Notes under the pieces: model-generated | What the model saw: only the letters and a program-made list of their open reading frames with translations | Told to the model about the DNA's origin: nothing | Databases searched by the model: none | Made by a program: the position numbers and the translations under genes | DNA from: Anaerolineae bacterium | Lineage (GTDB): Bacteria; Chloroflexota; Anaerolineae; B4-G1; SLSP01 | Direction: 5' to 3' | Assembly (NCBI GenBank): GCA_021107605.1 | Contig: JAIOSN010000025.1 | Span: forward strand, 1-8,235 | DNA length: 8,235 nt | In this document: one piece after another, positions 1 through 6,654 of the stretch | How positions within the stretch are numbered: the stretch's first letter is position 1 | Layout of the letters: each line of letters starts with the position of its first letter

Positions 1-406
1 GCTTCAACAAATCTCTCAATTCATCGCGCTCACGGTTGATGATAACTGTCCCAATATGGATTTCATAGGATTGTTCGCCAACCTTCAAGACGGTAACTTT
101 GTTACCCTCTCCTACAATATTTCCATCGCCGTCAATTTTTATATACTTCTGTACTAAGGCGGCTAGCTCTTGTTCAGATAGCATAGAAGGTTCCTCCTCC
201 TCAGCAAGCTTGGACTTGGATGATATGCTCGGATGATTTATTGGAGCAAACGTGAATGGGCCTACTGCGATTTCTATCAGCTTGAGTGAACGTAACCACC
301 TCTTTATCACATTGCGTTTCAAGTAAACGGGGATGGAAAGCGCCAAGCTAACGCCAAGTACAATCCATAGGCCGGGTGGGGTGAGCGCAGCGTAGAACAC
401 CAACAT
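1..406 (-). CDS. Partial gene: membrane-anchored protein with GDGNxVGxGN motif (3' end off left edge)
   Basis: The frame is open from a stop at 419-421 to the left edge, giving 135 residues with the C-terminus missing. Residues about 3-29 form one hydrophobic segment, followed at once by a basic stretch (KRNVIKR), which suggests N-out/C-in topology. A juxtamembrane segment (LIEIAVGPFTF, about 43-53), an acidic EEEE run and then IDGDGNIVGEGNKV (about 91-104) follow; G-D-G-N is partly repeated as G-E-G-N. The first ATG is at 406. An AAGGAG lies only 1 nt upstream of it, so the GTG at 400 (7 nt away) may be the true start. A second in-frame ATG at 184 has its own excellent ribosome binding site. 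I do not recognise a named family. The GDGN motif reminds me of N-termini of multidomain signalling or defence-type proteins, but that is only an impression. Base use is more AT-rich than in the other genes. Confidence 0.7.
   Translation of the reverse strand, partial: MLVFYAALTPPGLWIVLGVSLALSIPVYLKRNVIKRWLRSLKLIEIAVGPFTFAPINHPSISSKSKLAEEEEPSMLSEQELAALVQKYIKIDGDGNIVGEGNKVTVLKVGEQSYEIHIGTVIINRERDELRDLLK
193..202 (-). promoter_or_regulatory. Internal ribosome binding site for a possible second start at 184
   Basis: On the minus strand, GAGGAGGAGG ends 8 nt before the in-frame ATG at 184-182, which is ideal spacing. The same bases encode Glu-Glu-Glu in the longer frame. Translation from here would give a soluble form without the membrane segment, beginning MLSEQELAALVQKYI. 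Whether it is used cannot be told from sequence alone. Confidence 0.4.
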
Positions 407-492
407 TCTCCTTGAACTTCACACTCAAAACTTATTCTGTAAGTTTTACCACTCTCTGAAAATAATACAAACTCAGCTAACAGAAACCCATA

Positions 493-556
493 CCCGTGGC
501 TAAAGACCGCGAGCCGCCTAGCCCGCGTAGGCGAATTTTGCAACGGTAGCCCGTGG
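493..556. repeat. Palindromic intergenic repeat, copy A
   Basis: It opens with CCCGTGGCTAAAGACC (493-508), identical over 16 bases to 6656-6671, and closes with GTAGCCCGTGG (546-556). Inside is a small hairpin, CGCCTA (515-520) pairing with TAGGCG (528-533). It looks like a dispersed, degenerate hairpin repeat rather than a gene. Confidence 0.6.
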
Positions 557-563
557 ACGCCTT

Positions 564-616
564 GTCATCCCGAGCCAGTGCTCCGCGTCGCTAATGCTCT
601 GCTGGCTCGGAATGAC
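564..616. repeat. Hairpin repeat of the GTCATCCCGAGC type
   Basis: GTCATCCCGAGCCAG (564-578) pairs with CTGGCTCGGAATGAC (602-616): 14 of 15 positions match across a 23-nt loop. No T-run follows on either strand, so it is more likely a small dispersed inverted-repeat element than an intrinsic terminator. It lies in the gap between the 5' end of the left partial gene and the 3' end of the radical SAM gene. Confidence 0.6.
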
Positions 617-676
617 ATTAGCTCTGTAGGCATGGTCAGGAGATCAGCCCAAGTTCTAGGAGAACGACTACACCAC

Positions 677-704
677 AGACAACTTTCAACCTGCAACTTT
701 GACT
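677..704. repeat. Short heptamer array (TTTCAAC type, 4 units)
   Basis: Four consecutive 7-bp units, AGACAAC, TTTCAAC, CTGCAAC and TTTGACT. They are the reverse complement of the GTTGAAA-type heptamers found at 2643-2705 and 2814-2855, on the other side of the radical SAM gene. Confidence 0.55.
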
Positions 705-725
705 CCGCTGCAAAAAGATAGTTCT

Positions 726-851
726 CCGCTAAGACGCCAAGCCGCTAAGAAAAAAATTTAGTTTTGGGTTAAGAATATTTAGTGATACCAGTCAAAAAGT
801 TAATTTTCTGAAGGTTAATTTTCAAATCTTTGCGCCTTGGCGTCTTTGTGG
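726..851. repeat. Inverted pair of three-unit octamer arrays
   Basis: Positions 726-749 are three 8-bp units, CCGCTAAG, ACGCCAAG and CCGCTAAG. Positions 828-851 are CTTTGCGC, CTTGGCGT and CTTTGTGG. The two arrays are reverse complements at 20 of 24 positions, with a 78-nt AT-rich loop that itself holds a 10-bp direct repeat (799-808 and 814-823). The outer arm matches the CTTAGCGG triplets at 2753-2776 and 2902-2925. On the minus strand it lies just past the radical SAM stop and might fold in the transcript, but the loop is long for a terminator. Confidence 0.55.
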
Positions 852-868
852 TAAAAATCATAGTTTTT

Positions 869-2620
869 TCAGTAGAGCCAACTTTTAACCTGCAACCGGC
901 AACTTTCAACTTTCTCCCCCCCTCCCAACCCGATCCTCGCCAGGTTCAACACCTTGAACGGGATGCGGCCCACGGGCACGTCAAGTTCGGATTTGTCACA
1001 GACGGTGGAGGTGTTCGCGGCGTCGATGCGCGCTTTGCGCGCAAGGAGTTCGCGCTGCAAGTCCGCACCCGCGTAGCGCGCCAGCAATCCCTCGATCTCC
1101 GCCATCAGCGTGCGGGCTTGCCCGATGCGCGCCTCGGTCTCCGCCGCCTTCGCCGCACTGATGAGGCCAACCTCGCGTTTGAGGCGGTTGAGCCGCCAGC
1201 CGGCCTCGTAGGTGACGGAGACCAAGGCATCGCGGTCTAACCAACGGGTCTCGTAGGAGAGGATCTGCTTCCAGGTAGGTTGGAGAAGCAGCTGGCGATG
1301 GTCTTCCAGCGTGGCGGCGTGACGGAGGTAGCCGTAATGCGCGGCGCGCTCGTAGGCCAGGCTGCCGGGATCCAGGAACGGGGCCAGCGGTGAGGTGAAG
1401 GGGATCAAGCGGCCATCATCGAAGCGGGTGAGCAGCTCGCGGCAGTAATCCACGGTCGCCAGCGCGGATTCCGCCGTCTGTTGCGAGAGGCCGATCATGA
1501 AGAAGAGGTCAAAGCGACGCGCGCCCGCGTCTAAGGCGGCCGCGATGGTCTGCTCGATACCCGCGTTGGTGTAGGGTTTGCCAGAGGCGCGGCGGACGGC
1601 GGGGTCGTGGGATTCGGGCGAGAATTCGACGATGAAGTCGGGGAGCGCGGCCGCCAGCTCCTCCATGTAGGCGCGCTCGACCGGCCAGAAGAATTCGACG
1701 ATGACCGCGCCCTTGTAGCCTTGCACGGCGCGGAAGAAGCGGCGCGCGTAATCCAGGCCCGCCTGGCGCAGATCGCCTAAGAGAAAAATGGGGCCGCGAC
1801 TGAGCGCACCCATGCGCCGCACATCCTCGGCCAGCCGCTCCGGCGAACGATAGGCCGGCTCCTGCCGGGCCGAGAGAGAGCGCGCGGCGAAGTTCGAGCC
1901 GCCGCAGATGGTGCAGTTCCGCGTGCAGCCTTTCACGGTGAGCAGGGCCATGATGGGATATTCCAACCAGTGACTGAAAGGGGCATAGTTCAGCAGGTCG
2001 CGGTCACGGACAACAGAGCGCACCAGCGGGTAATAATCCAACGTCAGGTGATCCAAGTCCGCCGGCACTTCAGTGAGCGGGTTGGTGTGCAGCCCCCCCT
2101 GTGCGTCAAGATAGGTAAGGTTGGGTACGGATTTGGTGTCATCCCCGGCTAATAAACACGTGAGCAGTCGCTCCAGCGGTACTTCTGTCGAATCCCCGCG
2201 CAACACATAATCCACAAAAGGATAACGCACCAGCTCCTGATGAAAATAGGAAGCGGAATAGCCCCCTACGATGACCGGCGTGTCGGGATGGTGCTTCTTG
2301 ACCAGCCGGGCCACCTCCAACGCCCCGTGAGCGTGGGGAAGCCAGTGCAGGTCAATGGCGAAAACGCGCGCGTCCAGGTTGGCGATGGCTCTTTCGGGGT
2401 CGAAGCGCGGGGAGCGCACCATGCGCGCCGCTAGGTTGTTGATGCGCACGCTGAAACCGCGCCGTTGCAGGTGCGAGAGCAGGGTGGCAAAGCCAATCGG
2501 ATACATATCAAAGACCGGCGTTGAGGGCACCAGATCCGAGATCGGCCCCCAGAGGGTGGCGCGTTGGCGGAAATCGTAGACGCTGGGAGCGTGCAGGAAA
2601 ATAAGATCATATTTGGGCAT
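869..2620 (-). CDS. B12-binding domain/radical SAM protein, probably Ta0216-type family
   Basis: The protein is 583 residues. The N-terminal part (about 5-150) has a Rossmann-like cobalamin-binding layout ending in VIVGG (116-120) and RGDSTE (141-146). The classical DxHxxG lower-ligand motif is not obvious, so the mode of B12 binding is uncertain. The radical SAM core (about 222-440) carries GCTRNCTICGG, with Cys232, Cys236 and Cys239 as the CxxxCxxC ligands of the 4Fe-4S cluster that cleaves S-adenosylmethionine. Residues about 490-535 look helical and charged. The opening LHAPSVYDFR and the DLHWLPHAHG stretch (90-99) fit my recollection of the Ta0216 B12/SAM family, whose substrate is unknown. 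The ATG is preceded by GGAG (2627-2630 on the minus strand) with 6 nt spacing. The final residues, from about 570, are encoded by an intergenic-type heptamer repeat and look like an acquired tail. The gene diverges from pyrG. Confidence 0.85.
   Translation of the reverse strand: MPKYDLIFLHAPSVYDFRQRATLWGPISDLVPSTPVFDMYPIGFATLLSHLQRRGFSVRINNLAARMVRSPRFDPERAIANLDARVFAIDLHWLPHAHGALEVARLVKKHHPDTPVIVGGYSASYFHQELVRYPFVDYVLRGDSTEVPLERLLTCLLAGDDTKSVPNLTYLDAQGGLHTNPLTEVPADLDHLTLDYYPLVRSVVRDRDLLNYAPFSHWLEYPIMALLTVKGCTRNCTICGGSNFAARSLSARQEPAYRSPERLAEDVRRMGALSRGPIFLLGDLRQAGLDYARRFFRAVQGYKGAVIVEFFWPVERAYMEELAAALPDFIVEFSPESHDPAVRRASGKPYTNAGIEQTIAAALDAGARRFDLFFMIGLSQQTAESALATVDYCRELLTRFDDGRLIPFTSPLAPFLDPGSLAYERAAHYGYLRHAATLEDHRQLLLQPTWKQILSYETRWLDRDALVSVTYEAGWRLNRLKREVGLISAAKAAETEARIGQARTLMAEIEGLLARYAGADLQRELLARKARIDAANTSTVCDKSELDVPVGRIPFKVLNLARIGLGGGEKVESCRLQVKSWLY
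876..910. repeat. Heptamer array overlapping the 3' end of the radical SAM gene (5 units)
   Basis: Five exact 7-bp steps read AGCCAAC, TTTTAAC, CTGCAAC, CGGCAAC and TTTCAAC. On the minus strand these are GTTGAAA, GTTGCCG, GTTGCAG, GTTAAAA and GTTGGCT. They encode the last dozen or so residues of the overlapping radical SAM protein. Confidence 0.6.
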
Positions 2621-2621
2621 A

Positions 2622-2792
2622 AAAGTCTCCGTTAGGGAATAAGTTGAAAGTTGAAAGTTAAAAGTTCAAAGTCGAAAGTCAAATGTCGAAAGTCAAATGT
2701 CGAAGCCACTGCAAAAACCAAGTATCATCTTTTACCCTAAACAATTTTTTTTCTTAGCGGCTTAGCGGCTTAGCGGCGCTGCATCTCTTCTC
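2622..2792. repeat. Composite tandem repeat, copy 1 (171 bp)
   Basis: The order is: AAAGTCTCC boundary motif, nine exact heptamers of GTTGAAA/GTCGAAA/GTCAAAT type (2643-2705), an AT-rich spacer containing AAGTATCATCTTTTACC, three CTTAGCGG octamers (2753-2776), then CGCTGCATCTC. It abuts the radical SAM start codon, and its first bases supply that gene's ribosome binding site. Confidence 0.75.
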
Positions 2793-2943
2793 AAAGTCTC
2801 CGTTGGAAAATAAGTTGAAAGTTGAAAGTTAAATGTTGAAAGTCAAATGTCGAGGCCACTGCGAAAACCAAGTATCATCTTTTACCCTAAACAATTTTTT
2901 TCTTAGCGGCTTAGCGCCTTTGCGGCGCTGCATCTTTTTCAAT
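2793..2943. repeat. Composite tandem repeat, copy 2 (about 151 bp)
   Basis: It directly follows copy 1 and has the same parts in the same order: AAAGTCTCC, heptamers (six here, 2814-2855), the same spacer with AAGTATCATCTTTTACC, three octamers (2902-2925; the third is changed to CTTTGCGG) and CGCTGCATCT. Outside the heptamer arrays the copies are nearly identical, so the length difference is almost entirely three heptamers. A GAAGTCT remnant (2944-2950) marks where a third copy would begin. Confidence 0.75.
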
Positions 2944-2956
2944 GAAGTCTTTTTTT

Positions 2957-3020
2957 CTCAGTGCCCTCTGTGTCTCAGTGGTGAGCTAACTAACCGCTAA
3001 CCGCTAAATTTTAGTTGAAA
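2957..3020. repeat. Mixed octamer and heptamer arrays upstream of pyrG
   Basis: Three octamers, CTCAGTGC, CCTCTGTG and TCTCAGTG, lie at 2957-2980. They are followed by heptamers GCTAACT, AACCGCT and AACCGCT (2985-3005, first unit imperfect) and one GTTGAAA unit (3014-3020), which overlaps the -35 hexamer of the pyrG promoter. Confidence 0.5.
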
Positions 3021-3042
3021 GTTAATCGGTTGCCAGTAGAAT
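3015..3042 (+). promoter_or_regulatory. Sigma-70-type promoter for pyrG
   Basis: TTGAAA (3015-3020; 5 of 6 to TTGACA) and TAGAAT (3037-3042; 5 of 6 to TATAAT) are separated by 16 nt. Transcription would start near 3049, just ahead of the G-run ribosome binding site (3052-3057) and the ATG at 3066, leaving a leader of only about 17 nt. No attenuator or riboswitch fits in so short a leader. Confidence 0.6.
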
Positions 3043-3065
3043 AGACAGTTAGGGGGGAATGTCAA

Positions 3066-4682
3066 ATGACAATCAAATATATTTTTGTAACGGGCGGGGT
3101 CGTCAGCTCACTGGGCAAGGGGATCACGGCCGCTTCGTTGGGACGGTTGCTTAAGGCGCGCGGCCTCCGCGTCTCTATCCAGAAACTCGATCCCTACCTT
3201 AACGTGGATCCCGGCACGATGGCGCCCTACCAGCACGGCGAGGTCTTTGTGACAGCGGATGGAGCCGAGACAGATCTGGATTTGGGACACTACGAGCGTT
3301 TTATCGACGAGAATTTGAGCCAGCTCAATAATCTCACTGCGGGCCAGGTGTACCGAGACGTGATCGCCAAGGAACGGCGCGGCGATTACTTGGGCGGCAC
3401 GATCCAGGTGGTGCCGCATGTCACCACGGAGATCAAGCAGCACATTGTGAAGGCCGCGCGCCAACTGCAAGCGGATGTCGCGTTGGTAGAGATCGGCGGG
3501 ACGGTGGGCGATATCGAAGGTCAGCCATTCCTGGAAGCGATCCGCCAGCTGCGTAATGATGTCGGACGTGAAAATGTGCTCTACTTCCACATCACACTGC
3601 TCCCTTATCTGAGCGCCAGCGGGGAACTCAAGACCAAACCGACACAGCATAGCGTCCGAGAATTGCGCAGCATGGGCATCCAGCCGGATATTATCGGGTT
3701 GCGGGCCGACCGCCCCATCAACGATGAAATCCGCAACAAGATCTCGCTCTTCTGCGATGTGGCGCCGCTGGCCGTCATCCCCATCATGACCGCGGCCAGT
3801 ATCTACGAGGTGCCGCTGATGTTACGCGAGGCCGGTCTGGATGAACTGGTAGTCAAGCGGTTAGGTCTGCAAACAGTGAGCGCGCCGCCGGAGCTCTCCA
3901 AGTGGGAAGAGGCGGTCGCGCTGCTGAAGAAGCCCAAATCCAAGCCACCGGTGCGGGTCGCCCTGGTGGGCAAGTACGTGGAGTTGCACGATGCCTATAC
4001 CAGCGTGCGCGAGGCGTTGATCCATGCCGCGCTGCACTTTGAGCGCGATGTGGAGATAGACTGGTTACAGAGCGAGAGGTTGGAACGCGGGCAAGAGTTG
4101 GCCCGTCTGCAGGCAGCCGATGGCATAATTGTGCCTGGCGGCTTTGGCTATCGGGGGATTGAGGGGAAGATCATGGCGGCACGTATCGCGCGGGAGAAGA
4201 AAATCCCCTATCTGGGACTCTGCTTGGGCATGCAAGTTTTGTGCATCGAGCTGGCCCGGCACGCGCTGCACACCGACGAGGCAAACAGCACGGAGTTCGA
4301 CCCACAGACCAAACACCCTATCCTCGCGCTGCTCCCCGATCAACACGCGCTCACCGAGATGGGCGGCACGATGCGGTTGGGCGAGTATCCCTGCGTGCTC
4401 CAACCGGGGAGTAAGGCTCACGCGGCCTACGGCGTGGATGAGGCACAGGAACGGCACCGGCACCGCTTCGAGTTCAACAATGCTTACCGCGACGTGTTGA
4501 GCGCGGCGGGGATGACCTTCAGCGGGCTTTCACCTGACCGGCGGTTGGTGGAAGTGGGAGAACTCCGCGAGCATCCGTGGATGGTAGGGAGCCAGTTCCA
4601 CCCGGAGTTCAAGACACGCTTACAGCGCCCACACCCGCTGTTCAAGGGATTTGTGCAGGCGATGATAGAAACAGCATCTTAG
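3066..4682 (+). CDS. pyrG: CTP synthase (glutamine-hydrolysing)
   Basis: This cytosolic enzyme makes CTP from UTP, ATP and glutamine, the last step of de novo pyrimidine nucleotide synthesis. The 538-residue length is normal for the family. The N-terminal synthetase domain (about 1-270) has the P-loop VTGGVVSSLGKGI (8-20, Lys18), DLDLGHYERF with Asp72, VEIGGTVGDIEG with Glu142, and the UTP/CTP-binding stretch KTKPTQHSV (189-197). The class I glutamine amidotransferase domain (about 295-535) has the oxyanion segment PGGFGYRG (357-364), nucleophile Cys386 in GLCLGMQ, and His512 with Glu514 in SQFHPE. All catalytic residues are present, so it should be active. The ATG at 3066 has AGGGGGG (3051-3057) 8 nt upstream; the ATG at 3059 is out of frame. 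A good promoter lies upstream. The stop TAG (4680-4682) sits inside a CTTAGCGG repeat unit. The dynamin-like gene follows 93 nt downstream on the same strand. Confidence 0.98.
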   Translation: MTIKYIFVTGGVVSSLGKGITAASLGRLLKARGLRVSIQKLDPYLNVDPGTMAPYQHGEVFVTADGAETDLDLGHYERFIDENLSQLNNLTAGQVYRDVIAKERRGDYLGGTIQVVPHVTTEIKQHIVKAARQLQADVALVEIGGTVGDIEGQPFLEAIRQLRNDVGRENVLYFHITLLPYLSASGELKTKPTQHSVRELRSMGIQPDIIGLRADRPINDEIRNKISLFCDVAPLAVIPIMTAASIYEVPLMLREAGLDELVVKRLGLQTVSAPPELSKWEEAVALLKKPKSKPPVRVALVGKYVELHDAYTSVREALIHAALHFERDVEIDWLQSERLERGQELARLQAADGIIVPGGFGYRGIEGKIMAARIAREKKIPYLGLCLGMQVLCIELARHALHTDEANSTEFDPQTKHPILALLPDQHALTEMGGTMRLGEYPCVLQPGSKAHAAYGVDEAQERHRHRFEFNNAYRDVLSAAGMTFSGLSPDRRLVEVGELREHPWMVGSQFHPEFKTRLQRPHPLFKGFVQAMIETAS

Positions 4683-4762
4683 CGGGGTAGCGACGCAGCG
4701 GTACAACGGCGTGGCGACTACTCGACTAATTGACTATGGACTACCAGACTAACCCACTAAAA
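4678..4762. repeat. Degenerate octamer array between pyrG and the dynamin-like gene
   Basis: From the end of pyrG the sequence runs in 8-bp steps: CTTAGCGG, GGTAGCGA, CGCAGCGG, TACAACGG, CGTGGCGA, then CTACTCGA, CTAATTGA, CTATGGA (7 bp), CTACCAGA, CTAACCCA and CTAAAAAC. It shifts from a CTTAGCGG-like to a GACTA-like unit. Its first unit contains the pyrG stop codon. CTACCAGACTAAC (4741-4753) recurs exactly at 6642-6654, on the other side of the dynamin-like gene. Confidence 0.55.
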
Positions 4763-4775
4763 ACCAGGAGGTCCC

Positions 4776-6515
4776 ATGCTCCAACGTATTCTCACCAAAG
4801 AACAAAATCTCATTTTGGCCGCAGAGCGGGAATGGCTAAACAAACTCCAGGTGGCGCTAGTTAAGTTTGAGGTCGCGGAGGAGCAGGAGCAGATACTGGC
4901 GCGCTCCATCCAACAATTGGATGAGCTCTTTCTGCTGGTCATCGTGGGAGAGTTCAACTCCGGCAAGAGCTCCTTCATCAACGCACTGTTGGGCGCGAAG
5001 ATATTGGCGGAAGGCGTCACGCCCACCACCAGACACATCCAGCTGCTCAAATATGGCCCGGAAGTGGGGACGACCACCGGCACGACCGCTCTGGCTACCC
5101 TCACCGCGCCAGTTGAACTGCTGCGCGAGATCAACATCGTGGATACGCCCGGCACCAACGCTATCCACCGCGAGCACGAAGCACTCACGCGGGAATTTGT
5201 GCCGCGCTCCGATATGGTGCTCTTCATCACCTCCGCCGACCGTCCGTTCACGGAGAGCGAGCGGCAGTTTCTGGAACGCATTCGCGCTTGGGGCAAAAAG
5301 GTAGCCCTCATCATCAACAAAATTGATATTTTGGAGACGGAGGAGGAGATCGAGCAGATCGTGGATTTTGTCACCGCGAACGCGCAGACTTTACTCGGAT
5401 TCTCTCCGCAGATCTTCCCCATCTCGGCCCGCCAGGCGTTACGCGCCAAGGAGCAAGCTAACGCGGAGTTACAGGCCGCCAGCCGCTTCGACGCGCTGGA
5501 AGAGAGCATCACCGCCACGTTGGATGAGACCGAACGCTTGCGTCTCAAGCTGCAAAATCCCATCGGGGTAGGCCGGCGGCTGATTGCGGAGACGGTGCAG
5601 GTGATCAGCGATCGTTTAGGGCTGTTGGCGGCCGACGTCCAAGTTATCCGGGAAATTGAGGAACAGTTGGCAATCTACGAACAGGAGATGAAGCAAGATT
5701 TCCGTTATCGTCTCGCCGATGTGGATAACACCCTACACGCCTTTGAGCAGCGCGGCATGAACTATTTCGATGAGACATTGCGGCTGGCCCGCCTTTTCGA
5801 CTTGCTGAACAAGCGGCAACTGCAAGAGGAGTTCAAGCATAAAGTCGTCGCCAATATACCGCAGGTGATAGAGGAACAGGTCACAGAAATTATCGACTGG
5901 TTAGTAGCGCATGATCTACGCCAGTGGGAGGCGGTGATGGAACACATCAGTGAGCGCCGCCAGAAACACGCGCCGCATATCGTGGGACGGGTCGGCGGCT
6001 CATTCCGTTACGACCGGGATCATCTGTTGGCAACAGTAGGAAACGCGGCGCGGCTCACGCTAGAGACCTACGATCAAACCGCTGAAGCCAATCAAATTTC
6101 CATCGCGCTGCAACTGGCTGTCGCCGAGACTGCGCTAGTGGAAATAAGCGCGCTGGGCTTGGGCGCCCTGCTCACGACCCTCTTCACCACCACCGCCCTG
6201 GATTTGACCGGCATCTTAGCCGCCGGCGCGCTGGCCGCGTTGGGTCTCTTCGTCATCCCCGCCCGCCGCCGGAAGGTGAAACGCGAGTTACGCGAGAAGA
6301 TCGAGACTATGCGCCAGGAGTTGATGGGCGCGCTCACCAAGCAATTTGATCGCGAGCTGCAACGCAGCCTCCGCCATATCCGGGAAGCCATCGCGCCTTA
6401 CACCCGTTTCGTCCGCGCGGAACGCGATAAACTCAACTCCACCCAGAACGGTTTAGAGGAAATTGAGGAACGGCTAGCAGAGCTGGAGATGCAGATTAGA
6501 GAGATCAGCAGTTAG
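4776..6515 (+). CDS. Bacterial dynamin-like GTPase
   Basis: The 579-residue protein is a large GTPase of the dynamin superfamily, which bind and remodel membranes. G motifs are all visible: G1 GEFNSGKSS (58-66, Lys64), G2 threonines in GVTPTT (80-85), G3 DTPG (123-126), G4 NKID (181-184) and a G5-like SAR (217-219). Before the GTPase domain lies a helix (about 10-50), and after it long helical segments rich in charged residues (about 240-440), as expected of the neck and trunk. Two hydrophobic stretches (about 446-471 and 477-495), followed by RRRKVKR, resemble the membrane-inserting paddle of cyanobacterial BDLP and mitofusin-like proteins. The end (about 500-579) is again coiled-coil-like. 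AGGAGG (4766-4771) lies 4 nt before the ATG. No clear promoter is seen in the 93-nt gap, so it may be read through from pyrG. The stop TAG lies inside a GTTAGCG heptamer. The physiological role is unknown. Confidence 0.9.
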   Translation: MLQRILTKEQNLILAAEREWLNKLQVALVKFEVAEEQEQILARSIQQLDELFLLVIVGEFNSGKSSFINALLGAKILAEGVTPTTRHIQLLKYGPEVGTTTGTTALATLTAPVELLREINIVDTPGTNAIHREHEALTREFVPRSDMVLFITSADRPFTESERQFLERIRAWGKKVALIINKIDILETEEEIEQIVDFVTANAQTLLGFSPQIFPISARQALRAKEQANAELQAASRFDALEESITATLDETERLRLKLQNPIGVGRRLIAETVQVISDRLGLLAADVQVIREIEEQLAIYEQEMKQDFRYRLADVDNTLHAFEQRGMNYFDETLRLARLFDLLNKRQLQEEFKHKVVANIPQVIEEQVTEIIDWLVAHDLRQWEAVMEHISERRQKHAPHIVGRVGGSFRYDRDHLLATVGNAARLTLETYDQTAEANQISIALQLAVAETALVEISALGLGALLTTLFTTTALDLTGILAAGALAALGLFVIPARRRKVKRELREKIETMRQELMGALTKQFDRELQRSLRHIREAIAPYTRFVRAERDKLNSTQNGLEEIEERLAELEMQIREISS

Positions 6516-6531
6516 CGGTTAGCGATTGCTA
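6511..6531. repeat. GTTAGCG heptamers at the dynamin-like gene stop
   Basis: GTTAGCG, GTTAGCG and ATTGCTA follow one another in 7-bp steps. The first unit contains the gene's TAG stop (6513-6515). The units are the reverse complement of the CGCTAAC-type heptamers at 2985-3005 and resemble those at 7018-7045. Confidence 0.5.
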
Positions 6532-6604
6532 GATAACATAAATTGTGCAGATTTTATCTGTTGTTCTGTCAACTCTGAGCTGAGCAGGGGGCAGCCTGGC
6601 AACT

Positions 6605-6630
6605 CCCTGGCCCAACGGCCATTGCCAGGG
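6605..6630. repeat. Small hairpin downstream of the dynamin-like gene
   Basis: CCCTGGC (6605-6611) pairs with GCCAGGG (6624-6630) across a 12-nt loop. No T-run follows, so a terminator role is doubtful. It is more likely another intergenic palindrome, but it is the first hairpin after the stop. Confidence 0.4.
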
Positions 6631-6654
6631 GGAAGTCGCGGCTACCAGACTAAC

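Noticed and set aside
319..543. 74-residue minus-strand frame covering the 5' part of the left partial gene
   Set aside because: It overlaps the transmembrane-protein frame and runs through the CCCGTGG hairpin repeat; the alternative frame has better composition, a membrane segment and a ribosome binding site.
564..616. Intrinsic terminator for the radical SAM gene
   Set aside because: The hairpin is stable, but it has a 23-nt loop, no T-run, and lies about 250 nt past the stop.
830..1240. 136-residue plus-strand frame opposite the 3' end of the radical SAM gene
   Set aside because: Its N-terminal third is translated repeat sequence, and the remainder is antisense to the helical C-terminal part of the radical SAM protein.
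3049..3061. Reiterative-transcription control of pyrG through the G6 run, as in Bacillus
   Set aside because: The Bacillus mechanism needs a GGGC initially transcribed region and a downstream attenuator. Here the G-run is followed by A, the leader is about 17 nt, and no terminator fits.
3108..3650. 180-residue minus-strand frame inside pyrG
   Set aside because: It is antisense to the conserved synthetase domain of CTP synthase and has no plausible ribosome binding site or recognisable motif.
4757..5563. 268-residue open frame on the minus strand opposite the dynamin-like gene
   Set aside because: It mirrors a well-supported GTPase gene with all G motifs on the plus strand; its translation is Ser/Arg-rich and low in complexity, with no domain.
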